Source of the DNA: Malachius bipustulatus
Lineage: Eukaryota; Arthropoda; Insecta; Coleoptera; Melyridae
Direction: 5' to 3'
Assembly: GCA_910589415.1 (NCBI GenBank)
Contig: OU342637.1
Coordinates: forward strand, 25,395,162 to 25,459,161
Length of the DNA: 64,000 nucleotides
A program made the position numbers and the translations under genes. Every line of letters begins with the position of its first letter. The stretch's first letter is position 1. Below are positions 47,489 through 60,200 of the stretch, piece by piece. The notes below the pieces were generated by a model. It did no database searches and was not told the DNA's origin. It saw only the letters and a list, made by a program, of their open reading frames with translations.

Positions 47489-48702
47489 CAGGGTGTCCCG
47501 TAAGTAATGGTCCGTGGTGAAATGGGAGATTCTTGGTTTAAAAATATTACGATCTGACACTACTTGCTCTAACAAAATCTTGATAATAAAAAAGATACAG
47601 GCGGGTGGCAAAGTTGAGATTTAAAAATTTTCTTTTCAAAATATCTCGGAAAATTGTACAGGTACGAACGTGAAAACTTGGGGATAGATGTTTTACGGTA
47701 TGAGAAATCATAATTTGATATCCATGTCGATGTATTTTATAGAGGGCGCCACTTAGGTCATGTTGACGACGTAAATGAACACATAACTTTTTTCTCTTTC
47801 AGGCTATTGCGCATTTTATTGTGAAATATTAAAACTACATCATTCTTGAGAAAAAAAGATATACTGGTTGTCAGTCTCAAAAGTTAGTGGTTTTCGAGAC
47901 AATCACGTTTTAATAATCTCCTGCATTATTTTTATTTTTTTTTATTATCCGAAATCTTAATGCAGTAGGTTGTGATAATAACCAGCATTTTGGCAATTAA
48001 ACATTTTTCACTTTGACATATTAAAAAAGCAAACAAATGAACCATATTCACCTAAATTCCTATACAGATTCTGAAATAGTCGATTACCAGGTTGCAGTCT
48101 GTTTGGATATCGTGGCAGGTATTCTCGTTTCGCAGCTTGCCCATTGAAGTTTTGTTTGCAATAAAGAGAAATCATATCTCTCTTATCTGAATTTGAAAAA
48201 TTATTATGTCTCGGCATTTTTTAATTTTCCAACTACTAGCAGTAAGCAAAAAATTCTGAACAGTATCAGTAGAGAAAATCATTAACTGTCAATTATCTCG
48301 AAAACCACTAACTTTTGAGATTGACAACCAGTATACCTTTTTTTCTCATCAATGATGTAGTTTTAATATTTCACAATAAAATGCGCGATATCCTGAAGGA
48401 TAAAAAAGTTATGTGTTCATTTACGTCGTCAACATGACCTAAGTGGCGCCCTCTATAAAATACATCGACACGGATATCAAATTATGATTTCTCATACCGT
48501 AAAACATCTATCCCCAAGTTTTCACGTTCGTACCTGTACAATTTTTCGAGATATTTTGAAAAGAAAATTTTTAAATCTCAACTTTGCCACCCTGTATATT
48601 TTTTATTATCAAGATTTTGTTAGAGCAAGTAGTGTCAGATCGTAATATTTTTAAACCAAGAATCTCCCATTTCACCACGGACCATTACTTACGGGACACC
48701 TG
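47489..48702 (-). mobile_element. Internally deleted DNA transposon with about 415-bp terminal inverted repeats and TA duplication
   Basis: The ends are CAGGGTGTCCCGTAAGTAAT on the left and its near-perfect reverse complement on the right (one C missing), flanked by TA at 47487-47488 and 48703-48704. The arms 47489-47903 and 48291-48702 stay similar along their whole length, for example TTTTCGAGACAAT facing ATTATCTCGAAAA at the inner edges. Only about 390 bp separate them. That spacer holds a transposase remnant on the minus strand (48008-48217). TA target, CAGGG ends and the transposase head place it in the IS630/Tc1/mariner group. The high arm identity suggests it is fairly young, or that the arms are kept alike by gene conversion. 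Confidence 0.85.
48008..48217 (-). pseudogene. N-terminal DNA-binding domain of a DUF4817/mariner-type transposase
   Basis: A 69-codon frame opens at the start of the domain: MPRHNNFSNSDKRDMISLYC, then NGQAAKREYLPRYPNR, a proline-rich turn, LFQNLYRNLGEYGSF, and a hydrophobic/basic end. This is the order of the helix-turn-helix head called DUF4817 in insect transposase-like proteins: -r--ft--ek-dMl-lYge---N---Aa--Y--ryP-R--P----F--l---L---Gs. The catalytic DDE/D part that normally follows is absent because the element has been internally deleted. Such a truncated protein could in principle still bind DNA, but nothing here shows that it is expressed. It lies in the spacer of the transposon 47489-48702. 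Confidence 0.65.
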
Positions 48703-48704
48703 TA

Positions 48705-50459
48705 GATATTTAAGCACTCACGCTGAAAAGTGATAATGACTATTTAATCGATATTTTCAAAAGCAATTTTTGCAAGAGATAGATAAATAGATAGACACAG
48801 GCTTAGATACTGCGCGATAACAAATTTTAAGTAAGGCAGTTAGGTAATAAGGTGAGCTGATCCTCACCGTTCATCTTTAGTAATCTCGGTGTCATGTCAA
48901 ATTATGTCATTTTAGGAGAATCCCCCAGCATAATTTTTGCGCGTCCCCTGCGCGAGTTTTTTCCACGTGATCTCTCCGTCATTGAATGTTTTACCTCGAG
49001 AAAATAATTCCTTTTTTGCCTTTTCAATAATTTTAGGGATTTATTGAGTAACTTTACCGTACTAATAATGCGTTACAAGCTTGTAAAAAAAGGACCTACA
49101 CTTTTTAACAAGGTTTTGTATTGATATTTGAGAGACAAGTTTTCATTTTTCTAGATCTAGTCTATCAAATTGAAAAGAGAATTATACCGGAGAATGTTAA
49201 CAACTCCTTTGATCACTCATAAAGTCAATAGTACGAGTAAAATTGTAAAAAGGCTCAATTCCTTTTCAGGTATTTTTCAGGTAGGATAAATTAGCGAGGA
49301 GTTCGGAACGGATCTCCAGTCTTGCCACACGAATATTATATCCAATTAGGTTAGGAACTTACAAAGACCTTTGTCTTCGTTCGTGAGAAAACGAGATCTA
49401 CTCAATTTGCAACTTTCTAACCCTTATATACGAGCGTAAAGGGACAAAGTTGGAGAGAGCACGAGCTGATATTATAACATACCTCCGTCTTGGAAGATAC
49501 GTAAAAGTTAGGCGAACGACTCGGAAACTTTATTAGAAACATCTCCATTGTCATATTCTATTTCCATGCCAGAAATATGAAAAACTCAATTTGGAAAACT
49601 CGTTTTCTGTTTTGTGGCCCGCAAGATGTCTCTAAGTGAGTCAGACTCAGGCATGTCCTCACACATGTAATTTAGAAGACATGCGATATTACATCGAAAG
49701 TCAGAGGCGCGGGTTGGGATGAAATCTGGAGACTTTTGGGGATCTTGGAGTATTGACAAGTTTCATTATTTATTCTGATAACGCATATCAATCAAAAAAG
49801 TTTACATCATGGTAAAACTATTCATAATTTTTCTAACGAGCAATTTTCTGATAAAGCCTCGACAAAGCAATTTTTGTACCAAATACAAGCAGCAATCGTT
49901 CAAATAACTTCCATCAATAGTTTCATTAAACAACCCTATTTACATAACCCTTCAGTTGTGTATCCTGAGTAAATCAATCCATAATTTATTCCGATCAATT
50001 CCGGCAAGTTTCTCCAATCTTGTAACCAAATTAGTGTCATTTGTTTGGTTGCTTATACCTCGGTAATAATATATTGACCTGGGAAGTAGTGTGATTGGGC
50101 ATTGTCCTATTAATTATTTCTGGAAGTTTAGGGAGTTACCGTAACCTGGATAATCTGTCACTGGTTCTGGTTCCATTAGTTTATTAATATTTCAAACGTA
50201 TCGAGAATTCGCTTGTTTGGTGTAGTGTGTCGAAGTGGTCACTATAATTTATTCACTCTGGCTGATATAAATCCTAAAATAAACATTATTACACGAGGAC
50301 AAGGGTTGTTTGGAATGTAATGGGTAAAAGTGATTTTGTCTCATCGATCAATCGTCTTAAAACGTCCAAATTTATATTTGTTCTCTCTTCTTAAAGAATG
50401 TGTTGTTTTATTTATTTTTTGTATTAAGATGAAACAAATTATGTTAATTATATTAATAT
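48705..50459. other. AT-rich DNA without a recognised gene
   Basis: No feature recognised on either strand. Confidence 0.4.
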
Positions 50460-50960
50460 TTTCTACTCGTCCTAATTTCCAGGCAAGGGCTTGATTGTAT
50501 TTTTTAAGAACAAGCGTATAGAATTTCGTCCGTTGCTGCAGTTCGTGAATATATTCTGCTGACCAACGCGCGCCAGCAAATTTCTTCCATTATCTGACAA
50601 AATTGTCTCAGGTTTACCCCGTCGGGTTATATTTTTTTTTATTTCATCCTGATTATACGTTATATTAATAACGATCAAAGTGTTCCAAAACTCAGGTTAC
50701 ATAGGTGCATCTATTGTGCATATAGCTGCAATTATTGTGGTAGGGGCTCCATTTTTTTTAAAATGCTCAAATTACATCAAATCAGAAGTTGCAGCATATA
50801 ATATCCACCATGTATACAAACATAATTTACTTTAACGATATAAAAGTTGGAAACAAACTCAAATTATTAACCCAGATACCGCCACAAAATCAATATAGCC
50901 GATCCCCGGAGAACTGAAAAAGTCACATAGAAAAAACAAGTCAAACATAAAGAAAAAACG
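50460..50960 (-). pseudogene. pol: Decayed integrase of a BEL/Pao-like retrotransposon (probable)
   Basis: On the minus strand PGIGYIDFVAVSG (about 50875-50915) resembles the F---GiDyfGP--V start of the integrase core. After an interval with stops, ITRRGKPETILSDNGRNLLA (about 50570-50630) matches the RG-P--i-SDNGtNf-ga motif that carries the second catalytic aspartate in BEL/Pao elements. The pieces are in the right order and spacing, but in several frames with stops, and the final glutamate region is not clear. No LTRs were seen. It could instead be a gypsy integrase, but RRGKPETILSDNG favours BEL/Pao. Confidence 0.5.
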
Positions 50961-51284
50961 AATCAGAAGTTAATATTCCCGGAGTATACCGGAATGTGTG
51001 ACGATAAAATATATATTTCACAAATTGACTTGCCGTGAACTTGAACACTCGGCCATACAAGAACTTTTTCAACTCTGAAGCGATTTCAATGAAAAAGTAA
51101 ACATCGTTCCTTTTTAACGCATTGGCGTACCTGCTCTGGTTTCTAAAACAAAAGAAACAAAACCACCATAAATAATCTCTTTTAGAATAATAAATAATAA
51201 TATTACCACGTTGGTATAATAGTGCCTGCAATAATAATAATAGCAACTCAAACACAATCAATTTCATATAATAATAAGTTCCAG

Positions 51285-51327
51285 GTTCAAGAAGACTCAA
51301 GACGATGCCTCCCCCAGTGCCATATCA
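51285..51327 (+). CDS. Candidate small internal exon (43 nt)
   Basis: AAGTTCCAG (acceptor-like) precedes and GTGAGTGC (strong donor) follows a 43-nt stop-free stretch. One frame reads FKKTQDDASPSAIS. The acceptor lacks a long pyrimidine tract, and no protein or neighbouring exon was recognised. A chance pairing of splice signals is quite possible. Confidence 0.2.
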
Positions 51328-51329
51328 GT

Positions 51330-54300
51330 GAGTGCATTTCAAGTCCTCCCGCTCGCTATAGGGCGTTTGCGGCTAAAGTCGACGGGAAATAAACCACAAT
51401 CCCTGGAGGAAGTAGTGACAGACGCCCTACAATATGGATCAGCCTAGGTGAGCCCTCTGGCAGGTCTCATTTGTTATCTGCTAGACCCTGCGAAGGTGTG
51501 TTATTTTATCTTTATACTGAAAGTCGGACTGGTAACTTTTGAAACACCGGGAGAGGCGCCGCTTTTAGCATTGATTCTTTTCATCGTTCTGACTGTGAAC
51601 GCTCTGCCGACGACTAGAGCTTAAAATTGATTAACTTAATTATACAAATTAGGCAACTCTGAATTTGTGAGGTAAGCAATTTTTGATTTTACAGTGTTTA
51701 CCAATCAACGTAATTCCTTTTTTGCTTTTTTACCAGAAGGAAGAATTCGACTGGTGTCTCCAGTCGAAGACGGGAAAACGTCTTCAGGCAACTCATGGTT
51801 GGACTATAGGGTAATCAGTCTTTTCCGAACAGTCAATGGAGAAAACTACGGTTCAGCTGTCTAACTTTTTTTTTCTAGTAGCTTGTGCTCCAATATCAAT
51901 TGATTTCCGTAAAATTAAGAAAATATTTTATTTAATTTGGAACGGTACCGCTCTCGTGAATATGAATATGCATGGGTAATACTTGCAACTACAAGTATTG
52001 TATGTCACATACCGGACAGAGGTAGAATCTTTGAAGCGAGAGGGAATGATGCCAGTAATCTACACAAGACAAAGAGAGAAAAAAGAGGGGCCATCGAAGT
52101 TTGAACAAGGTCGAATCGAGCAAGGCAAGGTTGCTAAGTGAGTTTATTTGTCATAGTAGTTCAGGAAATTATCTTGAAATTTATCGGAAATTTACCTAGG
52201 AACCGAGTAAGTCCGGCAATCGGACCGCGTAGAAAGTAATGCTTGAGGAGAACTCTTTCTTTCCTTTCTAAGACTATGTTGTAGTAACCATCATTGTGTT
52301 AATTAATCGTTTTTTTTTTTATTAATGGTTTGTGGTAAATAGATGATAGGTAAAATAAACAGGGTTGATCTGAAAATCTACCTAAATACATCTAAATAAT
52401 TTCTTTATAACACTGTTTCTGAGCCATTTGTTATTACCGCCTATTTCGAAGCCAATTAGAGACTGGACGATGACGTCATCAGAGCAAAATCAATCTGCAT
52501 AGAGTAGCGCTTCTTCTGTTGCATCCGCGAATTCGTTCTAGCTTTCTATTCGCTTGTTTTTATACCAAAAAAATACGATTTTTCAGGAACACCGTTATCA
52601 AGTAGGCAGCTTCATCACATAAAGTACTAGTAATGATAATTATATGAATTCCATTCCAATTTCTCTTCCCGATGATACCTTTCATCATACCGTTGAAAGT
52701 TGATTAATTTAACGAAATTCAAACTCCTGAAAGGTCGTTTATGAAATGAAAACGTAATCTGCGCCTGATGTACCATTCCCGGAAGCCACTTCAGCCCGAA
52801 TTTCGAGCCTTAACGTATAGTTCTCCCCTCGGCTTCCGAGAGCACGGTCCGCTTTGAAGCCCCGGCTGTTTGTTCGAACGATTGAAGTATTTGCCCTTGT
52901 ATGTAAAGGCTGACCGTCAGTAATGCCCAGTATGCGGACGCTTGGAAGGGCTCATACCTGCCTTGGCATAATACTTGCTAGGCATGTCATCCCCGACCAG
53001 CCGTAAGGGTCTTAAATTGTTGGTTGTTTAGTCCTGGACCGCTTGTTTGACTTCCTGCCATAGCTGTTGAAACCTCTAAAATTTATACAGGGATCATTTT
53101 AAGAGTCAGTTTGTTCAGGTCTTGGCTTTGAAATGCTGAAATTCACTCTTAAAATTTAGTTCGTAGGCAGTATGACCTGCTTATATGTGCATTTCTTTAT
53201 ATTAATTGTTCATTGAAGAGCTGCTTCTCATGTCTCGGGACAGAATGGATAAAATTAGTGAGAAATTGAACGGATTATATCAAATTCAAGATGACGACAA
53301 CTCAGTTGGTGTTGGTTATTTTGAGATAAGGGCTTGCAGAATCATAGAACGATTTCTTGACACCGGTAACAGTGACGATCGGGTCATACGATAAAACGGA
53401 CGCCTAGGGAAATAAAATCTCCGTGACCGTGCGATCGAGCAGATTTCGATTCTATGACCGACGGAGGATTCTATTTTAGTCTAGCCGACTACATCCAGCG
53501 TCAGGAGGAACAGAGAGACATCGCTCCAGAACAATTAAATTAAACAAATATAAATTAAATATTCTATAAAATACAAATAATATAAATATCGTAACGTTCG
53601 ACGTATCGTCACAATATTAAAAAATAACACTTAATTTATAATAATATAAAGGGAACCTTTTGATCGGCGAGTTACCAAAAGGTAGAAAAGTTAAATAAAA
53701 ATTATTTATCAAGCGACACGAATAAGTCTAAGTACTCTTACTGCAGCTTTGACAAGGATTCAGCTATTTAAGACAGCTTGATCAATGTACGAAACGAACA
53801 CCTGCCATTAATCGATTACTTCTCTTCAGTTTAAGTGAAATAAGAGATTGAAGGCTTCAGAGATTCCCTTTTTGCTCGTCTTTAATTATGTCGGTTTATA
53901 AATCTTGCCTCGTTTTGCCTCATTTCTTGCCATCCTATCTATCGACCGCGTGATGAAAGCGCCCTAAAAATCCCTAATATCAACCCTTTCAGGATAAATT
54001 ATTCCTCTTGCAGCCGCGGCGATTTTTACCCATCTCGCGGTTTCGATATTTCAATTATTAGCTTTCGGTAAATATTAATTTATCATTCCAAAAAGTAAAC
54101 GATAAGGGAAATTTATTAAAATTTACCCCCACATAAAATTATAACGTGGGGAAATTATGTTTACACTTGCAGACAATTAAATAACTTTGTACAAGTCTGG
54201 GAGATAAATTTATATAGTGCATTTTTCTCTGTCTGTCTCCCTCCCGTAATGCCCTGTAGATTACACTAATAATTTATTTAATAACCAAAAATGAAGTTAC

Positions 54301-55560
54301 GGAAGTTCGGAACTTTCTAATGAATGTGGAAAGTTTGAAAGAGTGCACTCCATCCCCCGAACATGTAATTAATTAAATTGCAAATTTCATAAATTTCATA
54401 AAAATTAATACTTTTTTTTCTCCTGGACATGACAAAACAACCCATGCAATATCACGATTAGTGATGAGAGTTTTGAGAGAAACGGTAACATATTGAGCCA
54501 TCGAAGAAGAGTTCCGTTGTATAGAAGCGAGATACCCCCGAAATATATTGGTCAAGAAATCTTGATCATGAGAAGGAATTCGAGACTTATCATTAGAACA
54601 GCTGGGGAATGTAAATCGAAAATTCAAGAACAGACTTATTCTCGAAGCTTATTTAAGAAGAAACTAGTGATCATGAAGAAACCCATGCAATATTACGACT
54701 TTATTAATTACTTATTATTGGAATATAACTTAATGTACGATCTGGTAAGTTTTTGTTATTTAACATATTATTTATTAATTACTGTAGATAAGGTAAGCAC
54801 CAGGGAAATATTAAAAATTGTGTTCTTACTTCCCTAAACCAGCAGCCTGGTAAGTTAAGATAAAAATAATAAAGCGATGACAGGGGAATTTACAAACACC
54901 AACTCCAAATAATTATCAAGTACCTACTGACTAATTACTAAAATACAATAACGTAGAAACTTAGTATGTACATCCACACCTCGAGCCGAAGCCAAACTTC
55001 TTTTCAAGCAGCCATCGAAGCCTGGCTAATGCCGGTCGCATTATTTATGACGCTGTATAGTTTAATCTGGGCTCTCCATATTGAAGCGGGAGGTAATTAC
55101 GGGTCCGAGAGCTTAGCCAGAATAGCCAGGTCGATAGGGACGATGTATGGGCATAATAAAGGGTCCGAGCTAAGTGGATATCCATCTTAGAAATCAAGTC
55201 CTGTAGCTGCTTCCAAGAGCTGACTCGGCGAACCTTCGCTGGGAAGTCGGAGATAAAAGGGTTGGCTTAACTTAGGCCGATTTCCGATATGTGAGTTTGG
55301 TACAGCTAAATCGGATGTCATATTTCCGGATTTCTTTCCAGGAATGATTAGGATACTTATGTGTTATGAAAAATGAACGATCAAGTAATTTTTAAGGATT
55401 TCGCTATTAGATTTTTAGTTCTTGACTTAAAAACTAGGAAGCACTGAAACCGAATTGACTGTTTTTATTCCAGGAAACTGTCATATCTTTTCCTCCAGCA
55501 GGTAGCTTGTTAAATCAAGTCATTACTAATAATTATTGTTAATTTTGAAAGAAACCGACC
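51330..55560. other. AT-rich DNA without a recognised gene
   Basis: GC-richer unique blocks at 51330-51500 and 52780-53000. A 114-codon plus-strand frame (54493-54837) overlaps an 84-codon antisense frame. Both look random. No transposon protein. Confidence 0.4.
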
Positions 55561-55657
55561 TATATGCCAACTGCGCATGGTAAAATCGAAACCTTGCATG
55601 GAGTCAAAACTATCTAAAAACGCACCCTATGTGTTCATTTGTCACCCGTCAAGCTTT
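55561..55657 (+). repeat. Dispersed repeat S1, copy at 55.6 kb
   Basis: CCAACTGCGCA, GAGTCAAAACTATCTAAAAA and CCCTATGTGTTCATTT then CACCCGTCAAGCTTT are shared in the same order with 59963-60046. The copy here has extra sequence around AAACCTTGCATG. Confidence 0.8.
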
Positions 55658-55688
55658 ATTATTATTGTTAAACTTGATGAACATGAAT

Positions 55689-55790
55689 GTGTCTTTAATT
55701 TCAGGTAATTTTGAGATAATTAATTCATTTGGGAATTTTGATCATAAATCATTATTTAATTCAATTATTGTTTTCAATGCAAATAGCAAA
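55689..55790 (+). repeat. Dispersed repeat S2, copy at 55.7 kb
   Basis: TGTCTTTAATTT, TAATTAATTCATTTG, GAATTTTGATCAT, AATCATTATTTAATT and TTCAATTATTGTTTT match 63791-63898 in the same order. Together with the adjacent S1 block it suggests one longer element whose pieces are scattered. Confidence 0.7.
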
Positions 55791-57796
55791 TGTTTTGAAT
55801 TTTATTCATGCACCAGACACATGGGCGTGCTTGCAATAAACGATTTATAACAATGAGTTAACTCTGGGGTAATTTGTTTGTAACTGTAAACGAATGAACT
55901 ATGATTAGGTTCAACTTATCGATGATGGTTCACTTGATTTCATGAATAGTGTCTGTAGCCAATTATCATTGCCAGTTTGAACGTCGCTGTGCCAAACCTG
56001 ATAGTAGGACAGCATCAAAGCGTGTTATTTTCCTCACAGTTATCTGAACTGAAAACGATATTTTGTTTTCATGTAATGTCATAATCTTTGAAGGGAATTG
56101 CGTTATTTGAAACTTATAAACGTATTTGGTATTGATGAACTTCATTTATTTCTGAATTGTTATCGATGACTGTCCTGTTTTGCAGTTATACAGCGTTACT
56201 AATAATAATTATTAATATGGAAGTAAACCACAATCATCTGAGTATGATTTCAAAGCGACAATTATGTTATGTTACATAACCAAAGTTATGTCCTTGTACC
56301 TTTGAGAAGTTTCAGGTTTAGTATTGCTCCACTAAAATTTGAATTTGTAGTGGTAACTATAACATATCAAAGTAACAATAAATGCAAAGGCGGGCTTTCA
56401 AAAGGGAAGCCTTTGAGCGCATTCTGGGATGAATTTATGTACAATTTCGTGTCATGTCTCTAATTAGAGAAAGCTTTGTCAATAGAGCCTGACCGAAGGC
56501 CCTTCAATACACAGTCACTTAGGAGGATGTTACTTGCAGGACTCTATAACTACTACCACTATTACCGGTTTATATTGGGAATATTGGGACATGTTTCCCA
56601 ACTTCCAGCATACAAGCAGCTGTGCTTCTCAAAGTAATAATTATTGTTCTCCGATCAATGCATTTGCTTTGAAGTCGATGTTCTTTGTTTGGTTTTGGTA
56701 ATTGGCTTCATAATCCGTAGAATGATTTCTCTAGAAGACAACGAGTCTATAATATCGAATTGATTGTAATTAGAACATGACTATAATACTGCAAAGCTTG
56801 CTGTATAGTCAATTGAGGTTTAATTTGATTGAAACTAAGACCGTATTCACAAAGAAATCATGATGAAATTTCTCTTGTTAAATTTTTTATTTACATATCT
56901 GATTGTCTGGATTTCACTTTGAGCCCCATATCTTTGAAAGCACTAATCAGCTATCAGCATTCTAAATATGACAAAAGCAATTCGTTTTCTTTGTGCATAA
57001 AGACAGAGGCACTAATTATAGCAATGATAAGAACGGCCATTGCTATTACGTTTTAATATCCGACAGTATGTTTAGTTTATTAAAAAAATGTGCCAGAGAT
57101 GCGCGCTCTACATTAACTACTATCCAACTGATGCACGCGCTGTGCTGCACCCCCAAATACGACCTATTGAAAATAGGTTGGATACGAGAATTTTAAGGCC
57201 CCCGTTCAGGGCCGTACTTTTTTTTGCAACGTCCCGTATATAGGATTGTTTTCTCTTTAACGGTACATCGCGGGGAGATTCTGGTTTGTATGTACTTAGG
57301 GAAAGCATAGAGATACAAACTTTGTTGAGATTGTTTCTCGAAAAAAAATTACCTGAGCGTTAAATAAATATCATTTTTCGCATAATTTCGAATTGTTTTG
57401 CATCTTTATGTGACCGATGGAAAAAATAACAAAACCGTGTGATAGAAAGAGACGTTCAGCCTACAAAAAAGGGAAACATAGTTTTTTACCTCCAAAGCTG
57501 GCAGAAATGACTTCAACCTTTTTCCCGTCCTCTATCTTCCTGTATTTTTTACTTCGAGAGATTTTATCATTTTTTCCCTAAACATATAATTTGAAGTGTT
57601 GGCTTTAATTCATCTCGCATATGTTGGCACTTTTATCGAAAATTAACAGAATTTCTCCCTGATCGAAAACTACACTTATTTAAAAATTAATAAATCGTGG
57701 AATCCTTCGTAATTTCTTTTTTTTATTTTTTTCACACTCTTTTATGTTTGATTGAAAAAAATTAGAAGAACAATCGCAACTACAATCAATTCATGC
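55791..57796. other. AT-rich DNA; possible MITE end at 56841
   Basis: CCGTATTCACAAAGAAATCA at 56841 resembles the end of the MITE at 46101. A possible partner (TTTCTTTGTGCATA) lies at about 56985, but the pair is too degenerate to define an element. No gene was recognised. Confidence 0.35.
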
Positions 57797-57836
57797 ACGA
57801 CGCCGCCGGCAGGCCAAGGTCTCGGAAGAGATCTTG
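57797..57836 (-). repeat. GCGGCGTCG/AAGGTCTC hairpin repeat, minus copy
   Basis: The reverse complement contains AAGATCTCTTCCGAGACCTT followed by GGCCTGCCGGCGGCGTCG, the same blocks as 60201-60242 in opposite orientation. Confidence 0.7.
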
Positions 57837-58873
57837 TTGTACTGTAAATAATTATTACTGATACCTCAAAAAAAAAACTATTATTAGTATATAATTACTA
57901 TTACTATTAATTAACCTGTTCATTTCAATAATTAGAAAAACCTGGTAGATACTAAATAATATTTCATTGAAAGAAACCTCCCTTAATAGTATACTTAGCA
58001 GCTGCAAAAATAGCCGGATATCTAGACGCTCCTGAATTTCCTGCAAGTGGAAAAGATGAATGAAGTATGCAATAAGCATTCAAATCAATCAATCCCTTTT
58101 CATAATAAATGAATGTTTTCCGTGGTAATTATTGGCAACTGGGATTTAATTTTCCAGTATTTTGAGCAAATTCCAGCAGCTCGCCCCTAAACTCCCCCAT
58201 CAAAGTTACCAAGTTGAGTGGGAGCTTTTCTGAACCAGGAATTATTCCCCGCACTAAGAGCAGATTTTCAACAGAAATCCTCTTCCAGCGAGTAGGCGAT
58301 CATCATGAACATCCGTAACTCGGTTAATACAAATAAAGTTCAGCCGCTTTTCCGACCAGGAAAACAATTTGCATAGCCACCGCCGAAAACTTTCAAGTTA
58401 TTCCAAAACCACCATGTGATTATTTACGTATTTCTTCTGAAAAATTGCTCGACGAACTCACTTTTTATCCGCTAATGTTATTCCACTCCGTTGTGAGAAG
58501 TTTTCTTTATTTCGCGGGAAATTGCTCCTGGGAAATAGATTTTTAATCTCCCACCGGGGGTGATTTTAGCTTTGACGTTATTCAACCAACCGTTTCTTAT
58601 CATAGCGAGGGTTTCCCTGTTGGTATATCGAATTATCGAATTTTTTTCATTACAAATTTTCCTTCCCTTGCTAGTTGTAGGTACTTATTACTTATAAGTA
58701 ATGGGAAAATCAGAGCTTTGCGCGTATATACCCACCCGAAATGTTACTTAACTAGTATCAAAGTTAGAAATAAAGCCGAATTAATAAGTTTACTTCGGCT
58801 TTGGAAACTACATCGATGCTCTTCGAAAATTCCGTTTGATGTTTAATAAAACCTTTTAAAATTTGTATAATTT

Positions 58874-59035
58874 ATGACTCCTAGTTGGCGAGAGGAGATT
58901 AAACGCTCACTTACTCAACACAATATCAAAGCTGAAGAAAGAGAACAGGCTCGAGCGAAGCGAGATAATGAAAACCCAACCAGATGGAGCGGATTTCCAC
59001 GATATCTAGGAAAATCTACTAGAGAACTCATGTAA
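58874..59035 (+). CDS. Small hydrophilic open frame of unknown origin (53 aa)
   Basis: ATG 58874 to TAA 59033-59035. The composition is unlike the chance frames around it: rich in E, R, K and A (for example KAEEREQARAKRDNENPTRW, then GFPRYLGKS), with a charged helix-like middle and almost no F, I or Y. That suggests a real coding ancestry, either a small peptide, an exon (a GTAAAC donor-like word overlaps the stop) or a transposon fragment. I recognise no family, and I see no clear polyadenylation signal or partner exon. Confidence 0.25.
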   Translation: MTPSWREEIKRSLTQHNIKAEEREQARAKRDNENPTRWSGFPRYLGKSTRELM

Positions 59036-59962
59036 ACTTAATGAGAGTTTTATATGCTGTTTCATTTTCATAATATCCCTATAATACCCGCCCTGTTTGC
59101 CTAAATGATTACTTATACATCCTCTATTTTCTACATTAGCTTACGAAGCTTCCCTCTCTTCGTTTCAGAAAATCCAGTGAACTAGTTTCCGTCGATTTTC
59201 ATTGCAACAAAACAATGCAAATAGAGTATGAAATATGAATTCAGCTTAATTATTCCATCAAATAATTATAATTCCAGCCGATAGAAATCCTCTTCCTGTT
59301 TTCGTAATCAGACTGACCTCGGCATCACGAAGCAAACGAATAAAGGGAAACCCCCGAAACAGCGCAGCAATAAGAGTACATTTGTCTAAATTCGCCGGCG
59401 GCAATAATAAAGTCCCAACGTTTATTATATCACCGGCTCACATGAAGCTGGCCGCTGTTATAATTCTTTCCCGAATGCGCCCATAAAGGGGGAGAGGAGG
59501 AATTTAATTAGAACTTTATTCCACTCATCACGGAAGCAAGCCTCATGTCCAAGAGCTGGAATTCGGAGCGGGTCATCGCAGATCCATCAAGGTCTGGACG
59601 TTGCCCGCCTTATCTCTAATTGATTTTTCAGGTAAAGCATTCTCACATGAGTCCTGATTAAAAGGAAACGTTTCGTGCTCGCACAGAACAGCAGAACGAG
59701 GCGCGGTAATAGAGAGGGTGGAAGCGGTCGTGCTTCTTTAACTACTACAAATGGTGTATTTAGCTCGTGGGAAAACTTACGGTTGTAGAAGAGTTTTCTT
59801 GATAATCTGTTTGTCGGTTTTCGCAAACATTTATTTTATTCATCGTTTTGGTATGTATTTCATTATCGCATGCGCCCTAACTTGTTCCCTTATTATTTAC
59901 TCTTGATATGTCTTTTTTATATATACAGAAAAAACTAATTGTATGTAATGGACCAAGTAAGC
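59036..59962. other. Unique DNA without a recognised gene
   Basis: GC-richer blocks at 59280-59560 and 59690-59740. A 79-codon minus-strand frame (59587-59826) shows no domain. Confidence 0.4.
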
Positions 59963-60046
59963 TATATACCAACTGCGCAGAGTAAAATAGAGTCAAAACT
60001 ATCTAAAAACGTACCCTATGTGTTCATTTATCACCCGTCAAGCTTT
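59963..60046 (+). repeat. Dispersed repeat S1, copy at 60.0 kb
   Basis: Direct copy of 55561-55657, lacking that copy's extra AAACCTTGCATG part. Confidence 0.8.
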
Positions 60047-60200
60047 CAAGCTCAAAACGTCAGTTCTGTCACTGTCATGACTCCAACACAAGAAAAATAG
60101 TGTTGAATTAACTTGACTTTATGGTAGGACGTTGTGGAGGTAGGAGGGTAGTTCAACTGGCTAGCTATGTTAGGTTAGGTAAGGGTGGTTTTAATTTTAA

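Noticed and set aside
50941..51300. 119-codon minus-strand frame next to the integrase relic
   Set aside because: It looks random (Y, F and L runs) and shows no retroelement motif. It is not in frame with the integrase pieces.
54493..54837. 114-codon frame overlapping an 84-codon antisense frame
   Set aside because: AT-rich composition, no domain, and sense and antisense frames are equally open.
57200..57225. GGCCCCCGTTCAGGGCC near-palindrome
   Set aside because: The arms are too short and interrupted to define an element.
60170..60183. GTTAGGTTAGG, resembling the insect telomere repeat TTAGG
   Set aside because: Only two units. Such short runs are common and do not mark a telomere.
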